A stretch of 64,000 nucleotides of DNA, from contig NZ_CP029487.1 in NCBI RefSeq assembly GCF_002441855.2, positions 310,001 to 374,000 on the forward strand, given 5' to 3'. Position numbers and translations under genes: made by a program. The stretch's first letter is position 1; the number at the start of each line of letters is the position of its first letter. The DNA is from Eubacterium maltosivorans (GTDB lineage Bacteria; Bacillota; Clostridia; Eubacteriales; Eubacteriaceae). Positions 34,580 to 43,957 of this stretch are shown one piece after another. The notes below the pieces were generated by a model. The model saw only the letters and a program-made list of their open reading frames with translations, did not search any database and was not told where the DNA came from.

Positions 34580-35338
34580 ATGAGTATGGTAAAATTAGTC
34601 AATGTAAAAAAATCCTTTGGCTCCCTTGAGGTTTTAAAGGGAATCGATTTTGAAGTAGCATCCGGTGAGGTAGTCTGTATCATCGGGCCCAGCGGCTCCG
34701 GCAAGAGTACAATGCTACGCTGCCTTAACCGCCTGGAACGCATTACAGAAGGCGAAATCTATATTGAAGACGAGCTGATGGAAAAGCGTAAAAACGGAAA
34801 AGATTTGGAAAAAATTGACCCTGAAAAACTACAGAATCTTTGCTGTGATTTAGGAATGGTCTTCCAGAACTTTAACTTGTTCCCACATCTATCCGTTTTA
34901 GATAATATCACGATTGCCCCCAGGATTGTGCGCAAGGCTGATTCAGCCGAGACACAGAAGCGGGCTTTAGAGCTGTTAGACATGGTTGGGCTTGCCGATA
35001 AACGGGATGAATACCCGGTGCGACTGTCCGGCGGACAGCAGCAGCGTGTTGCCATTGCGAGAGCGCTGGCGATGAACCCGAAGATCATGCTGTTTGATGA
35101 ACCGACCTCAGCCCTTGACCCTGAGCTGGTAGGGGAAGTACTTTCCACCATGCAGGAGCTGGCCAATGATGGAATGACAATGCTCATCGTAACCCACGAA
35201 ATCGGCTTTGCCCGTGAAGTGGCAGACCGTGTCATTTTTATGGACGAAGGTGTTATCTGTGAACAGGGAACACCCCAGGAAGTTATTCTTAACCCGCAGG
35301 AAGAACGTACACAGAGCTTCTTGAATAAGATTCTTTAG
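34580..35338 (+). CDS. Amino-acid ABC transporter ATPase (GlnQ/HisP type)
   Basis: A 252-residue ATPase. It has Walker [11 protein letters not shown]-loop [12 protein letters not shown], signature [16 protein letters not shown], Walker [14 protein letters not shown] and the H-loop VTHEIG. ATG 34580 is preferred over GTG 34568, which overlaps the permease stop. Insertion [18 protein letters not shown] before the Q-loop is a small family-typical variation. It is the last gene of the three-gene importer. Confidence 0.96.
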   Translation: MSMVKLVNVKKSFGSLEVLKGIDFEVASGEVVCIIGPSGSGKSTMLRCLNRLERITEGEIYIEDELMEKRKNGKDLEKIDPEKLQNLCCDLGMVFQNFNLFPHLSVLDNITIAPRIVRKADSAETQKRALELLDMVGLADKRDEYPVRLSGGQQQRVAIARALAMNPKIMLFDEPTSALDPELVGEVLSTMQELANDGMTMLIVTHEIGFAREVADRVIFMDEGVICEQGTPQEVILNPQEERTQSFLNKIL

Positions 35339-35351
35339 TGGTGTAATGTAT

Positions 35352-35384
35352 TTCAAAAAATGCCCTTAGGGGCTTTTTTTTATA
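35352..35384 (+). terminator. Terminator after the amino-acid importer
   Basis: Short stem GCCC-TTAG-GGGC flanked by A6 and T8. Confidence 0.8.
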
Positions 35385-35447
35385 CATCTTTTTATGCTAC
35401 AATAATAAAGATGTCGCATTTCAGATATGTTTTCTAAAGGAGGCGCT

Positions 35448-36293
35448 ATGGTACACTCAAATTATCATATTCATTCGAACTATTGTGATGGCAAAAATTC
35501 ATTGGAAGAGATGGTGCAGGCAGCTATTCAGGCAGGGCTCACCAGTATTGGCTTTACTGGCCATGCGCCGCTGCCCTATGAGAACGACTGGACCATGAAA
35601 AAGGAAACCGTCCGCTGTTATATGGACGATGTCCGGACTCTGGCGGAAAAGTATCAGGAAGAAATCGACATTAGTCTGGGCATGGAAATTGACTATTTCA
35701 TCAGCAATGAGGACATCAGCAGTGATTCAAAGGCGCTTATCCCAGAGCTGGATTTTTTCATTGGCTCGATCCACACCATTGGAAAGATGAAAAATGGCTT
35801 GATGGCAGATGTTGATTATACTCCCGAAATCTTTGAAACAGGGATAAAGGACTGTTTTGACGGCTCAGTCCAGGCCTTTGTCCAGCGTTATTATGAAGCA
35901 CTGGGTAACATGGCCCTCAGGGTTCGGCCCGATATCATCGGTCATATGGATATTATTAAGAAAAACAATGTGGATAACCGTTTTTTTGACGACCGGGAGC
36001 CCTGGTACCAGGAAGCCGCAAAGGCATGCCTTGATAAGATTAAAGCTTCAGGCTCAATCATCGAGGTGAACACCGGCGGAATGATACGTTACGGAGACCG
36101 CTGCCTCTATCCAGAACAATGGCTGATGGAATCAATCTTAGAAAAGGAGATTCCAATCACGCTAAACGGCGATTCACATACGACAGCGGGAATCAGCTAT
36201 GCTTATGAGGAAGTTTCAGCGCTGCTCAAAAAAGTCGGCTTTAAAGCCATTATGGTGCGAAAAAATGGCATCTGGGCTCAGGAAAGCATCTGA
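35448..36293 (+). CDS. hisK: PHP-family histidinol-phosphatase-like protein
   Basis: A 281-residue metal-dependent phosphoesterase of the HisJ/HisK group. SNYHIHSNYCDGKNSLEEMV provides the N-terminal HxH metal ligands, followed by GFTGHAPLP, SLGMEIDYF, FFIGSIHTI, DIIGHMDII and LNGDSHT (C-terminal D-x-H ligands). The start at 35448 follows AAAGGAGG. It is not next to other his genes, so it may be histidinol phosphatase encoded apart or a related phosphatase. comEA follows after 5 bp. Confidence 0.82.
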   Translation: MVHSNYHIHSNYCDGKNSLEEMVQAAIQAGLTSIGFTGHAPLPYENDWTMKKETVRCYMDDVRTLAEKYQEEIDISLGMEIDYFISNEDISSDSKALIPELDFFIGSIHTIGKMKNGLMADVDYTPEIFETGIKDCFDGSVQAFVQRYYEALGNMALRVRPDIIGHMDIIKKNNVDNRFFDDREPWYQEAAKACLDKIKASGSIIEVNTGGMIRYGDRCLYPEQWLMESILEKEIPITLNGDSHTTAGISYAYEEVSALLKKVGFKAIMVRKNGIWAQESI

Positions 36294-36298
36294 GCGTC

Positions 36299-36883
36299 AT
36301 GGAAAAACATAAGAACCTGAAAAGATGGATATATGTCGGCGCCATGGCGGCAGCTTTGATTGTCTTTGTTCTGTGGCTCTTTTTTCAAGAGGACAGCCGG
36401 CAGAAAGCGGTATTAAAAGCCTCGGATACCGAAGCGGTTCAGACCGAAAACAGCCCGGGAGACACCGCGGAGATTTATGTGCATATCACCGGAGCTGTCA
36501 ATAACCCTGGCGTCATCAGACTGGCCCCAGGATCAAGATTGATCGACGCCATCGAAAAGCTGGGCGGCCTAACAGAAAACGCGGATACCGACAGCGTTAA
36601 CCTCGCATCAGTACTGGAGGATGAGGATAAAATCCACATTTACACCAGAGAGGAGACAGCAGAGACAGGCGCCGTGAGTGCGTCTGGTACAGGAAGGGTC
36701 AACATCAATACAGCCAGTCTGGAGGATTTGAAAACCCTGCCTGGAATCGGTGACGCTATCGGGAAGAGCATCATTGATTACCGCGAGAAAAATGGTGCCT
36801 TTAAATCCTTAGAAGATTTAAAGGAGGTTGACCGCATCGGTGACAAAGTTTTTGACAAGCTGAAGGATTCAATCACACTGTAA
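36299..36883 (+). CDS. comEA: ComEA-like DNA-binding membrane protein
   Basis: A 194-residue protein with an N-terminal anchor (WIYVGAMAAALIVFVLWLFF, residues 11-30) and an SLBB domain at about 55-117 (IYVHITGAVNNPGVIRLAPGSRLIDAI). The C-terminal helix-hairpin-helix pair is at about 133-194 (RVNINTASLEDLKTLPGIGDAIGKSIIDYRE). ComEA binds incoming double-stranded DNA at the membrane during transformation. comEC is not adjacent here. Confidence 0.93.
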   Translation: MEKHKNLKRWIYVGAMAAALIVFVLWLFFQEDSRQKAVLKASDTEAVQTENSPGDTAEIYVHITGAVNNPGVIRLAPGSRLIDAIEKLGGLTENADTDSVNLASVLEDEDKIHIYTREETAETGAVSASGTGRVNINTASLEDLKTLPGIGDAIGKSIIDYREKNGAFKSLEDLKEVDRIGDKVFDKLKDSITL

Positions 36884-37036
36884 AATTATTTTTTTACGAG
36901 TTTGTGAAAAGGTTGACAAAGTTTTAACAAAATAATAAGATGAAATGACAGAAAAGTATCAGGATTAGTTATTTACTTTTTGGCCATATGTGTTATACTT
37001 TATAATATAAAAGTTACATGAATGGTAGGTGGTTGA

Positions 37037-37684
37037 ATGGAGCTATCAGAAAGACAGAATCGAATTGTAGAAATTGTTAAGGCGCGCGAGCCAGTAAAAA
37101 GTGTCGAGATTGCAGAGCAGCTTGGGGTCAACCGGGCGACGATCCGGCCTGATTTAAAGGTGCTTACCATGATGGGCATCCTGGAGGCAAAGCGAAAAGT
37201 CGGGTATAATTATACGGGGCGTTCGCTGCTGCATGTTATGGGCAGCTACATTAAAACCATCAGTGTCATGGACATCCAGTCTGAGCCAACAATCGTTGAG
37301 GAAGACACAACCATTTATGACGGAATAATCACCATGTTTACGAAAGACGCCGGAACGCTCTATGTGGTGAATGGCAAATACCTGTCCGGCATTGTCTCGC
37401 GTAAGGATTTTATCAAGTCGATGATTGGCAGAAAGGATGTTGAGACCCTGCCGATTCCGATTATCATGACCCGAATGCCCAACATAGTCTATCTGGAGGA
37501 ACACGAATCGGTTTATGACGCCGCGGTTAAGACCATGGAATACGAAGTCGAATCGCTGCCCATTGTAAAAAAAGAAATGGATGAAAAGAACAACCTGCGT
37601 TTAATCCTGCTCGGGAAGGTTTCCCGGACCAATATTACACGTTATGTTGTGAATTTAGGTAAAGACGATGATACGAATGAATGA
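37037..37684 (+). CDS. ccpN: CcpN-type repressor (HTH plus two CBS domains)
   Basis: A 215-residue repressor of gluconeogenic genes. The N-terminal HTH (LSERQNRIVEIVKAREPVKSVEIAEQLGVNRATIRPDLKVLTMMGILEAKRKVGYNYTG) is followed by two CBS domains (about 72-135 and 140-205) that sense adenine nucleotides in characterised homologues. It overlaps the PDRP gene by 17 bp, and ppdK follows. The grouping ccpN-PDRP-ppdK is known in Firmicutes and implies control of PPDK expression. Confidence 0.93.
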   Translation: MELSERQNRIVEIVKAREPVKSVEIAEQLGVNRATIRPDLKVLTMMGILEAKRKVGYNYTGRSLLHVMGSYIKTISVMDIQSEPTIVEEDTTIYDGIITMFTKDAGTLYVVNGKYLSGIVSRKDFIKSMIGRKDVETLPIPIIMTRMPNIVYLEEHESVYDAAVKTMEYEVESLPIVKKEMDEKNNLRLILLGKVSRTNITRYVVNLGKDDDTNE

Positions 37685-38489
37685 CAACAAGCCTTTAACT
37701 CTGTACGTTGTCTCCGATTCCCTTGGCGAACCGGGTGAAGTATTGGCAAAGGCGGGTAGAGGCCATTTTGAGAACTCGATTGAGGATGTTAGGGTTTTTT
37801 CCTTTGTCCATGAAAAGAGAGAGATTGATCAGATTTTAGCTGAGGCGAAGGGCAAAAACGCTCTGATCGTCTGTACGATCACAACGCCGGAGTTATTAAA
37901 GTGCGTTAAAGAGAGTGCAAAAGAAAAGAAGGTGCCGGTTTACGACGTGTTGGATCCATTTTTAGATGAACTGAGGATTTTAACAGGCGTTAAACCGAAT
38001 CTTGACCCTTTCAGCAGAAGCAAGCTGGATGAGGATTATTTTAAAAAGGTGGAAGCCATCGAGTTTGCCGTCAAATATGACGATGGAAAACGCATGGATC
38101 ATCTTAACAAGGCAGACATTATTCTGCTTGGAGTTTCACGAACCTCAAAGACGCCGATCAGTATTTATCTGGCAAACAATAATTTTAAGGTTGCCAACAT
38201 ACCGGTTATGCCTGAGGTAGAACCGCCAAGAGAACTTTTTGAGATATCTAATCAAAAGATCTTCGGATTGATTTTAAATCCCAATAAGCTTGTCAGCATC
38301 AGAGAAGAGCGTTTAAAAACCATGAAGCTTACCGGAGATTCAAATTATGCCAGTTTAAAAAGAGTGGAATATGAGCTTGACAAGGCTCAGGAGCTCTTTG
38401 ATAAATTAGGGTGTACGGTTATCGACGTTACATCCAAAGCAATTGAAGAAATTGCGAATTTCATACTTGCAACCATTATGAGGAGGTAG
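37668..38489 (+). CDS. Pyruvate, phosphate dikinase regulatory protein (PDRP/PpsR)
   Basis: Bifunctional ADP-dependent kinase and Pi-dependent phosphorylase that inactivates or reactivates PPDK through a threonine next to the catalytic His. The 273-residue DUF299 protein has LYVVSDSLGEPGEVL, DLGVSRTSKTP-like ILLGVSRTSKTPISIYLA (the P-loop around residue 160) and NPNKLVSIREERL. ATG 37668 follows AGGT at the right spacing inside ccpN. Its target gene starts 5 bp downstream. Confidence 0.95.
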   Translation: MIRMNDNKPLTLYVVSDSLGEPGEVLAKAGRGHFENSIEDVRVFSFVHEKREIDQILAEAKGKNALIVCTITTPELLKCVKESAKEKKVPVYDVLDPFLDELRILTGVKPNLDPFSRSKLDEDYFKKVEAIEFAVKYDDGKRMDHLNKADIILLGVSRTSKTPISIYLANNNFKVANIPVMPEVEPPRELFEISNQKIFGLILNPNKLVSIREERLKTMKLTGDSNYASLKRVEYELDKAQELFDKLGCTVIDVTSKAIEEIANFILATIMRR

Positions 38490-38494
38490 TCAAT

Positions 38495-41122
38495 ATGGAT
38501 AAAAAATGGGTTTATTTATTTAGTGATGGCAATGCGGACATGCGGAACCTATTAGGTGGAAAGGGTGCGAATCTGGCGGAAATGACGCGAATCGGCCTGC
38601 CAGTGCCACAGGGTTTTACCGTTTCGACTGAAGCGTGTATCGAGTATCTGAAGGAAAACAAGCTGACTTATGAAATGATCGGCCAGATCAACAGCCATAT
38701 GTCTGTTCTGGAAGATATTACCAAGAAAAAATTCGGCAATAAAGACAATCCTTTGCTGGTATCCGTACGCTCCGGCGCGAGAATCTCAATGCCTGGTATG
38801 ATGGACACCATCTTAAATCTTGGCCTTAATGATGAAACCGTTGTAGGTCTGGCTGAAAAGACAGCCAATGAACGTTTCGCCTATGACAGTTACCGTCGTT
38901 TTATCCAGATGTTCGGCGATGTTGTGCAGGAAATTGACAAAAACAAATTTGAAAACGTTCTGGATGAAATTAAAGAACGTGAAGGTTTCCAGATTGACAC
39001 ACAGCTGACAACCGATCACCTGCAGGAAGTTGTAGGGCGCTATAAAGAAATTGTTTTAGCCGAAACAGGTAAACCTTTTCCGCAGGACCCGAATGTACAG
39101 CTGTTGATGGCTGTTGAAGCAGTATTCAGATCCTGGAACAATCCACGCGCATTTGTCTATCGTGACATGAATGATATTCCGCACGATATCGGGACAGCTG
39201 TCAACGTGCAGTCAATGGTATTTGGCAACATGGGTGATGACTCAGGTACTGGCGTTGCTTTCACAAGAAATCCGGCAACAGGCGAAAATAAGCTCTTCGG
39301 CGAATTCCTGGTAAACGCCCAGGGCGAAGACGTTGTTGCAGGTATCCGTACCCCTCGTGAAATCGATGAACTCAGAAAAATTATGCCTTTAGTTTACAAG
39401 CAGTTTCACGATACTGCAGAACTCCTTGAAAAACACTACAAAGACATGCAGGATATGGAATTTACCGTTGAAAAGGGCCAGCTGTACATGCTCCAGACCC
39501 GTAATGGTAAAAGAACTGCCCCGGCTGCGCTCAGAATCGCAGTGGAAATGGAAGAAGAAGGCCTCATCACTAAAGAAGAAGCCGTTATGCGCATTGAGCC
39601 GTTATCCTTAGACCAGCTGCTCCACCCGACCTTTGACGAAGTCGCGCTGAAAGAAGCCGTCGTTCTGGCAAGCGGCCTGCCAGCCTCACCAGGCGCTGCC
39701 ACCGGTAAGGTCTACTTTACAGCAGAAGAAGCAAAAGCCGCAGCAGAAAACGGTGAGGAAGTAATCCTGGTCAGAAAGGAAACCTCCCCCGAAGATATCG
39801 AAGGCATGTACGCTGCCAACGGCATCCTGACAGCCCGCGGTGGTATGACCTCACACGCGGCGGTTGTTGCGCGCGGCATGGGTAAGTGCTGTGTTGCAGG
39901 CTGTGAGGACGCAAAGGTCGATGAGGACGCCAAGCAGTTCCGTGTCGGTACAGAATATATTTACGAAGGCGATTATATCTCTTTAGACGGCTCCGCCGGT
40001 AAGGTTTATAAGGGAAGCATCGGAACAAAGGAACCTGAGCTTTCCGGACATTTTGGACAGCTCATGGAATGGGCAGATTCCTGCAGAACCATGAACGTGC
40101 GCACAAACGCCGACACCCCGAGAGACGCCGCTGTAGCGGTAGGCTTTGGTGCAGAAGGGATTGGGCTCTGCCGTACAGAGCACATGTTTTTCAACGAAGA
40201 CAGAATCCCGAGCGTGCGCCGTATGATCCTGTCAAAGACCAAAGAACAGCGCGAAAAATATCTGGCCGAGTTGCTGCCAATGCAGAAGGAAGACTTTATG
40301 GGTATCTACAAAGCCATGAAGGATCTGCCGGTAACCGTCCGTCTGCTGGACCCGCCACTGCATGAATTCCTGCCAACTGAACCGGAAGATATCGAAGCTT
40401 TAGCGGGAGATATGGATATGAGTATGGATGAAATGATGAGCACGATCCATGGCCTCGAAGAATTTAACCCGATGCTCGGACACCGAGGCTGCCGTCTTGC
40501 AGTCACCTTCCCGGAAATTGCGGTGATGCAGACAAGAGCCATTATGGAAGCTGCCATTGAAGTGAAAAAAGAAGATGGCTACAACATCGTTCCAGAAATC
40601 ATGATTCCGTTGATCGGCATGAAAGAAGAACTGGACTATGTCGAAAATGTTGTCAGAGAAACCGCAGAAAAGATCAAGGTAGAAAAGGGCTCCGACATTG
40701 ACTATAAAGTAGGAACCATGATGGAAATCCCAAGAGCAACCCTGATCGCGGATGAAATTGCCGAAAGAGCAGAATTCTTCTCCTTTGGTACCAATGACTT
40801 AACTCAGATGACCTATGGCTTCTCCAGAGATGACGCAGGCAAATTCATTGGTGAATACAAAGAAAAGGGCATCCTGCCAAACGACCCGTTCCAGAGTATT
40901 GACGTTAATGGCGTTGGCAAGCTGGTAGAAATGGGCGTCAAGCTCGGTCGTTCAACAAAACCAGACCTCAAGATCGGTGTCTGCGGCGAACACGGCGGAG
41001 ATCCCAAGTCCATTCACTTTTTCCAGCGCGCGGGACTTAACTATGTTTCATGCTCACCATACCGTGTGCCCATCGCGCGCTTAGCTGCTGCGCAGGCTGC
41101 ACTTGAGATTAAAGAAAAATAA
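38495..41122 (+). CDS. ppdK: Pyruvate, phosphate dikinase PpdK
   Basis: Interconverts pyruvate + ATP + Pi with PEP + AMP + PPi. The 875-residue protein has the full three-domain length. It has an N-terminal ATP-grasp (YLFSDGNADMRNLLGGKGANLAEM ... SVRSGARISMPGMMDT), a swivelling domain with catalytic His in ARGGMTSHAAVVARGMGKCC (the neighbouring Thr is the PDRP target), and a C-terminal barrel with GLCRTEHMFF, GHRGCRLAVT and FGTNDLTQMT. The proton-donor Cys is in VCGEHGGDP. A terminator follows. Confidence 0.98.
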   Translation: MDKKWVYLFSDGNADMRNLLGGKGANLAEMTRIGLPVPQGFTVSTEACIEYLKENKLTYEMIGQINSHMSVLEDITKKKFGNKDNPLLVSVRSGARISMPGMMDTILNLGLNDETVVGLAEKTANERFAYDSYRRFIQMFGDVVQEIDKNKFENVLDEIKEREGFQIDTQLTTDHLQEVVGRYKEIVLAETGKPFPQDPNVQLLMAVEAVFRSWNNPRAFVYRDMNDIPHDIGTAVNVQSMVFGNMGDDSGTGVAFTRNPATGENKLFGEFLVNAQGEDVVAGIRTPREIDELRKIMPLVYKQFHDTAELLEKHYKDMQDMEFTVEKGQLYMLQTRNGKRTAPAALRIAVEMEEEGLITKEEAVMRIEPLSLDQLLHPTFDEVALKEAVVLASGLPASPGAATGKVYFTAEEAKAAAENGEEVILVRKETSPEDIEGMYAANGILTARGGMTSHAAVVARGMGKCCVAGCEDAKVDEDAKQFRVGTEYIYEGDYISLDGSAGKVYKGSIGTKEPELSGHFGQLMEWADSCRTMNVRTNADTPRDAAVAVGFGAEGIGLCRTEHMFFNEDRIPSVRRMILSKTKEQREKYLAELLPMQKEDFMGIYKAMKDLPVTVRLLDPPLHEFLPTEPEDIEALAGDMDMSMDEMMSTIHGLEEFNPMLGHRGCRLAVTFPEIAVMQTRAIMEAAIEVKKEDGYNIVPEIMIPLIGMKEELDYVENVVRETAEKIKVEKGSDIDYKVGTMMEIPRATLIADEIAERAEFFSFGTNDLTQMTYGFSRDDAGKFIGEYKEKGILPNDPFQSIDVNGVGKLVEMGVKLGRSTKPDLKIGVCGEHGGDPKSIHFFQRAGLNYVSCSPYRVPIARLAAAQAALEIKEK

Positions 41123-41132
41123 AATAACGAAT

Positions 41133-41180
41133 TGATAAAAACGCTGGCCTGCTATTTATAACAGACCAGCGTTTTTAAAG
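41133..41180 (+). terminator. Terminator after ppdK
   Basis: AAAAACGCTGG / CCAGCGTTTTT stem (41137-41147 with 41166-41176). Confidence 0.9.
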
Positions 41181-41189
41181 GAGGAACCC

Positions 41190-41660
41190 ATGGCTTATGG
41201 AAAACAGACAGAAAAGAATAAACCAACCTTAAAAGACTTTGAAGAACAAACTTCACCCCAGGAAAAAAAGCTGTGGAACGAGTATCTAAAAACTTATCCT
41301 GAGCCCTTTAAACGCAGCGCACTGCCGGGCTTTGACGGCTTTCTTTTCTTTTGCCCCTCCGCCAAACTGGTGGTGGAGCTGGAGAAATTTAAGCAGTTTG
41401 GGGACACCAGCAGCGGCTCACTGGGGAAAAAGGGCGACGCCCTCAGAGACTTAGGTTTAAAACGCATCGCCTATACCTACCGCGAAATTGATACCGATTT
41501 TGAGGGAACCTGCTCCGCCATCGACCGGGCCGTCAAACGGGAGATCAGCCAGATGAGCTTGGTAGAGATCAAAAAGCCTGTGCGCCTTTCCTTGGATGAT
41601 GATGACGAGCCCGTGAAGAAAGGGTATAAGATTACCGTCTCCGGCGAGGATGACGAGTGA
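41190..41660 (+). CDS. DUF559/Vsr-like nuclease-fold protein
   Basis: A 156-residue protein. The central part has LPGFDGFLFFCPSAKLVVELEKFKQFG, then KKGDALRDLGLKRIAYTYREID, matching the layout of DUF559 (restriction-endonuclease fold, ...VDFYCPEARLVIELDG...). The canonical Asp of VDF is replaced by Leu-Phe-Phe, so catalysis may be altered. The acidic C-terminal tail (SLDDDDEPVKKGYKITVSGEDDE) is unusual. AAAGGAGG precedes the ATG, which overlaps the ppdK terminator region. Confidence 0.6.
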   Translation: MAYGKQTEKNKPTLKDFEEQTSPQEKKLWNEYLKTYPEPFKRSALPGFDGFLFFCPSAKLVVELEKFKQFGDTSSGSLGKKGDALRDLGLKRIAYTYREIDTDFEGTCSAIDRAVKREISQMSLVEIKKPVRLSLDDDDEPVKKGYKITVSGEDDE

Positions 41661-41719
41661 TGGATAATCGGTAAGTAGTAGCGTTGGGGATTATTCCCTG
41701 AGGCAGAGTGGGTGGCGCG

Positions 41720-42340
41720 TTATGAAAGCCTTGCGTTTAAAACAAAGGTTTTATAGTTGGGCTTGGCCCATCCGTAGACCTGAAATCCTTCCTGGCTGAG
41801 AAGATCAATGATTTCAGATTTATGGTAGATGTGATGGTCACCGGAATTGCTGTGAGCCATAGCGCTGTTTAAAAAGCCAGTCAACACTTTAAAGGGGGCC
41901 GTTGGATCGCCCAGTATGAGGGTCCCGTCTTTTTTTAAAACACGCTGCATCTCACAGATGACCGCTTTTGGGTGGGGGTAGTGGTGAAAGGAAGCATTGC
42001 AGATAATCACGTCAAACTTATCGGCCACATAAGGCATTTTTTCGGCGTCACCCACCATAAAATGAACATCGTGCAGCCGTTTTTCGGCCTGAGTGATCAT
42101 GGCCTCTGAAATGTCCAATCCATAATAATCGGCGTTCAGACGCTTTTGAAGGCGGGCAATGATATTGCCATTGCCACAGCCCAGGTCTAAAACTGTTTTT
42201 GGCTTTAAATCAAGGACGCGGTTCACGATATCCTCATACATACATTCGACAAATTTTCCATCATGACTTTGGTCATAATCCTTCGCGGTGCTGTTAAAAT
42301 AGTCTATAGTGGTCTGCTTAGTGTTCTTGGTATTTTTCAT
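41720..42340 (-). CDS. Class I SAM-dependent methyltransferase
   Basis: A 206-residue protein with motif I in TVLDLGCGNGNIIARL, the acidic strand YYGLDISEAMI, motif II/post-II VGDAEKMPYVADKFDVIICNASFHHYPHPKAVICEMQRVLK and ILGDPTAPF. This is the Methyltransf_11 type, as in UbiE-like small-molecule methyltransferases. Substrate unknown. It is transcribed leftward, downstream of a TetR gene with a 90-bp gap. Confidence 0.9.
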   Translation of the reverse strand: MKNTKNTKQTTIDYFNSTAKDYDQSHDGKFVECMYEDIVNRVLDLKPKTVLDLGCGNGNIIARLQKRLNADYYGLDISEAMITQAEKRLHDVHFMVGDAEKMPYVADKFDVIICNASFHHYPHPKAVICEMQRVLKKDGTLILGDPTAPFKVLTGFLNSAMAHSNSGDHHIYHKSEIIDLLSQEGFQVYGWAKPNYKTFVLNARLS

Positions 42341-42432
42341 AATAATTCCTCCATTGATTTAGATTCATTGACAAATATTCAATGAATGGTTATTTTTTAA
42401 CCCGCCTGTAAAGGCGGGGTGTGGTTATGGTG

Positions 42433-42996
42433 CTATTTTAAGATTAAGGTGAGCATCTGCCGTATAAAAAGATTTTTTTCTTTGACAGAGCCGGCGGCAT
42501 TGTTAGTGACGGCCATCTGACCGCCCCATATAAAGCGCGACAGCATATGTGCGTCCTGTTTTTCGATTTCTCCGCGCGTCATCAGGCTTTTAATATAGGC
42601 TTCAAGATGTGGAAAAATCTCTTTTGACATATATACTTCCAGCTGGGCATGAAAGAGTTCATTGCCGTCTTTATCGAAGAAGTCGCGGTATTTATAGTTT
42701 TCTGCTTCGTTTTCGGATGTTGTTTCCAGTATTTTGATACACTCAGCTAACGGCAGCCCGGTCTGTTTAAAAACATCTGCAAAGGGCTTGCTGCACGCCT
42801 TGGCGTATTGTGTGAGGGCTTCCTGGTACAGCGCATGCTTGTTTTGAAAATAGTGATAGCACAAGCCGGCTACAACACCTGCCTCTTTAGCAATATCCTT
42901 CATTGTTGTGGTCTCGTAGCCTTTTTCTGCGAAAACACGCATGGCAACATCCAGAATTTCCTGTTTTCGGATCTCCGGGTCCTTAGATACTCGCAT
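42433..42996 (-). CDS. TetR-family transcriptional regulator
   Basis: A 187-residue regulator from the start at 42996 (GAGGTGATGAA upstream). The N-terminal HTH is IRKQEILDVAMRVFAEKGYETTTMKDIAKEAGVVAGLCYHYFQNKHALYQEAL. The C-terminal ligand domain has no clear subfamily. A CCCGCC / GGCGGG hairpin lies just downstream (42401-42418). The methyltransferase gene follows in the same direction and could be its target. Confidence 0.92.
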   Translation of the reverse strand: MRVSKDPEIRKQEILDVAMRVFAEKGYETTTMKDIAKEAGVVAGLCYHYFQNKHALYQEALTQYAKACSKPFADVFKQTGLPLAECIKILETTSENEAENYKYRDFFDKDGNELFHAQLEVYMSKEIFPHLEAYIKSLMTRGEIEKQDAHMLSRFIWGGQMAVTNNAAGSVKEKNLFIRQMLTLILK

Positions 42997-43299
42997 TTCA
43001 TCACCTCGCATATAGGATAGCACAGTAATTGAATAAGTGTCAATGATTAAAATTTAATAAAAGAGAAGCCTTAAAAATTTGTTGTGTTGACAAAGTGCAG
43101 ATAATCTCAGAGATGAAGTCTTCGATAGTTTAAAGTGATGCAAAATATCTGAAAATGTATTTTAGATGTGCTTCCGATTAATAGCCGTAACTAATTAATG
43201 AACAATAATAGCATAAAATATAATACAAGACCAGTATTCTCTTGGTTTATACAGTATGATTAATTTGAAGGTAAAATAATAATGTGCAAAGGAGAAAAA

Positions 43300-43596
43300 G
43301 TGAATTCGACCTTAAAATCATCAGGAAAAAACTGGTATAAAGAAATATGGGGCCTGGACATCAAAAACCAGTCGTGGGTAGAAAATACCGTCGATGAAGT
43401 TGCGTTTATTATAAAAACCTTAAAATTGAATGGGAAAGAAAAAATCCTCGACATGGCCTGTGGCTTTGGAAGACATTCGTTGGAATTTGCCCGAAGAGGG
43501 TATGAGGTTGTCGGCGTGGACATCACTAAAGACTATGTAGATGATGCCATAAAAAGCGCTGATCATGAAAAATTGAAAGAGGAAAGCGCGTCGTAA
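43300..43596 (+). pseudogene. Truncated SAM-dependent methyltransferase
   Basis: Starts well: GTG 43300 behind AAAGGAG, product NSTLKSSGKNWYKEIWGL, motif I as ILDMACGFGRHSLEFARRGYEVVGVD (43440-43520). It then stops after about 98 residues, just past motif I, where the family continues for another 130 or more residues. The remainder of the fold is not found in any frame downstream. This is a 5' fragment left by a deletion or frameshift. Confidence 0.7.
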
Positions 43597-43922
43597 GCAC
43601 CTTTTCAGATTACTATGGAAAAGCGGCACTGACCGGCCTTAAAATTAATAATGGAACAAACGGAGTCCGGTCATGACCATAGCAATATTGTATTGATCAC
43701 AGAATTCAATGACCATGTTATCCCGGACCGAGCCGCCGGATTGGCAATGCAGGTGACGCTGCTTTTGCACATGCGTTCAATGTTGTCGCCAAAGGGGAAA
43801 AGGCATCACGTCTTCTTAATCTGGTGTCAATGCTTTTGCAGCGGTAACAGGTATGAAAAGTTTTATGGAGATTGACAAAACAAAGCGTGAAAGCTATGAT
43901 AAAGACAAGTCAGTCATTTTTT
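43597..43922 (+). pseudogene. Decayed coding remnant, family not recognised
   Basis: Coding-like pieces follow one another in different frames: DYYGKAALTGLKINNG (about 43612-43660), NIVLITEFNDHVIPDRAAG (about 43684-43740), GNAGDAAFAHAFNVVAKGEK (about 43743-43802), and FAAVTGMKSFMEIDKTKRES ending SVIF-stop at 43922. Joined, they read like the C-terminal third of one protein with at least two frameshifts. I do not recognise the family. It abuts the truncated methyltransferase, so a deletion joined two broken genes. Confidence 0.45.
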
Positions 43923-43957
43923 AATTTTGAAAATATGGGAAAAGCGGAGTTGCTAAG

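Noticed and set aside
42401-42418. CCCGCC / GGCGGG hairpin as terminator of the TetR gene
   Set aside because: On the reverse strand it is followed by TTAAAAAATAACC rather than a T-tract, so termination is doubtful.
43651-43875. 74-codon open frame as a gene
   Set aside because: No ribosome site and its reading crosses a broken coding remnant; treated as part of the decayed stretch.
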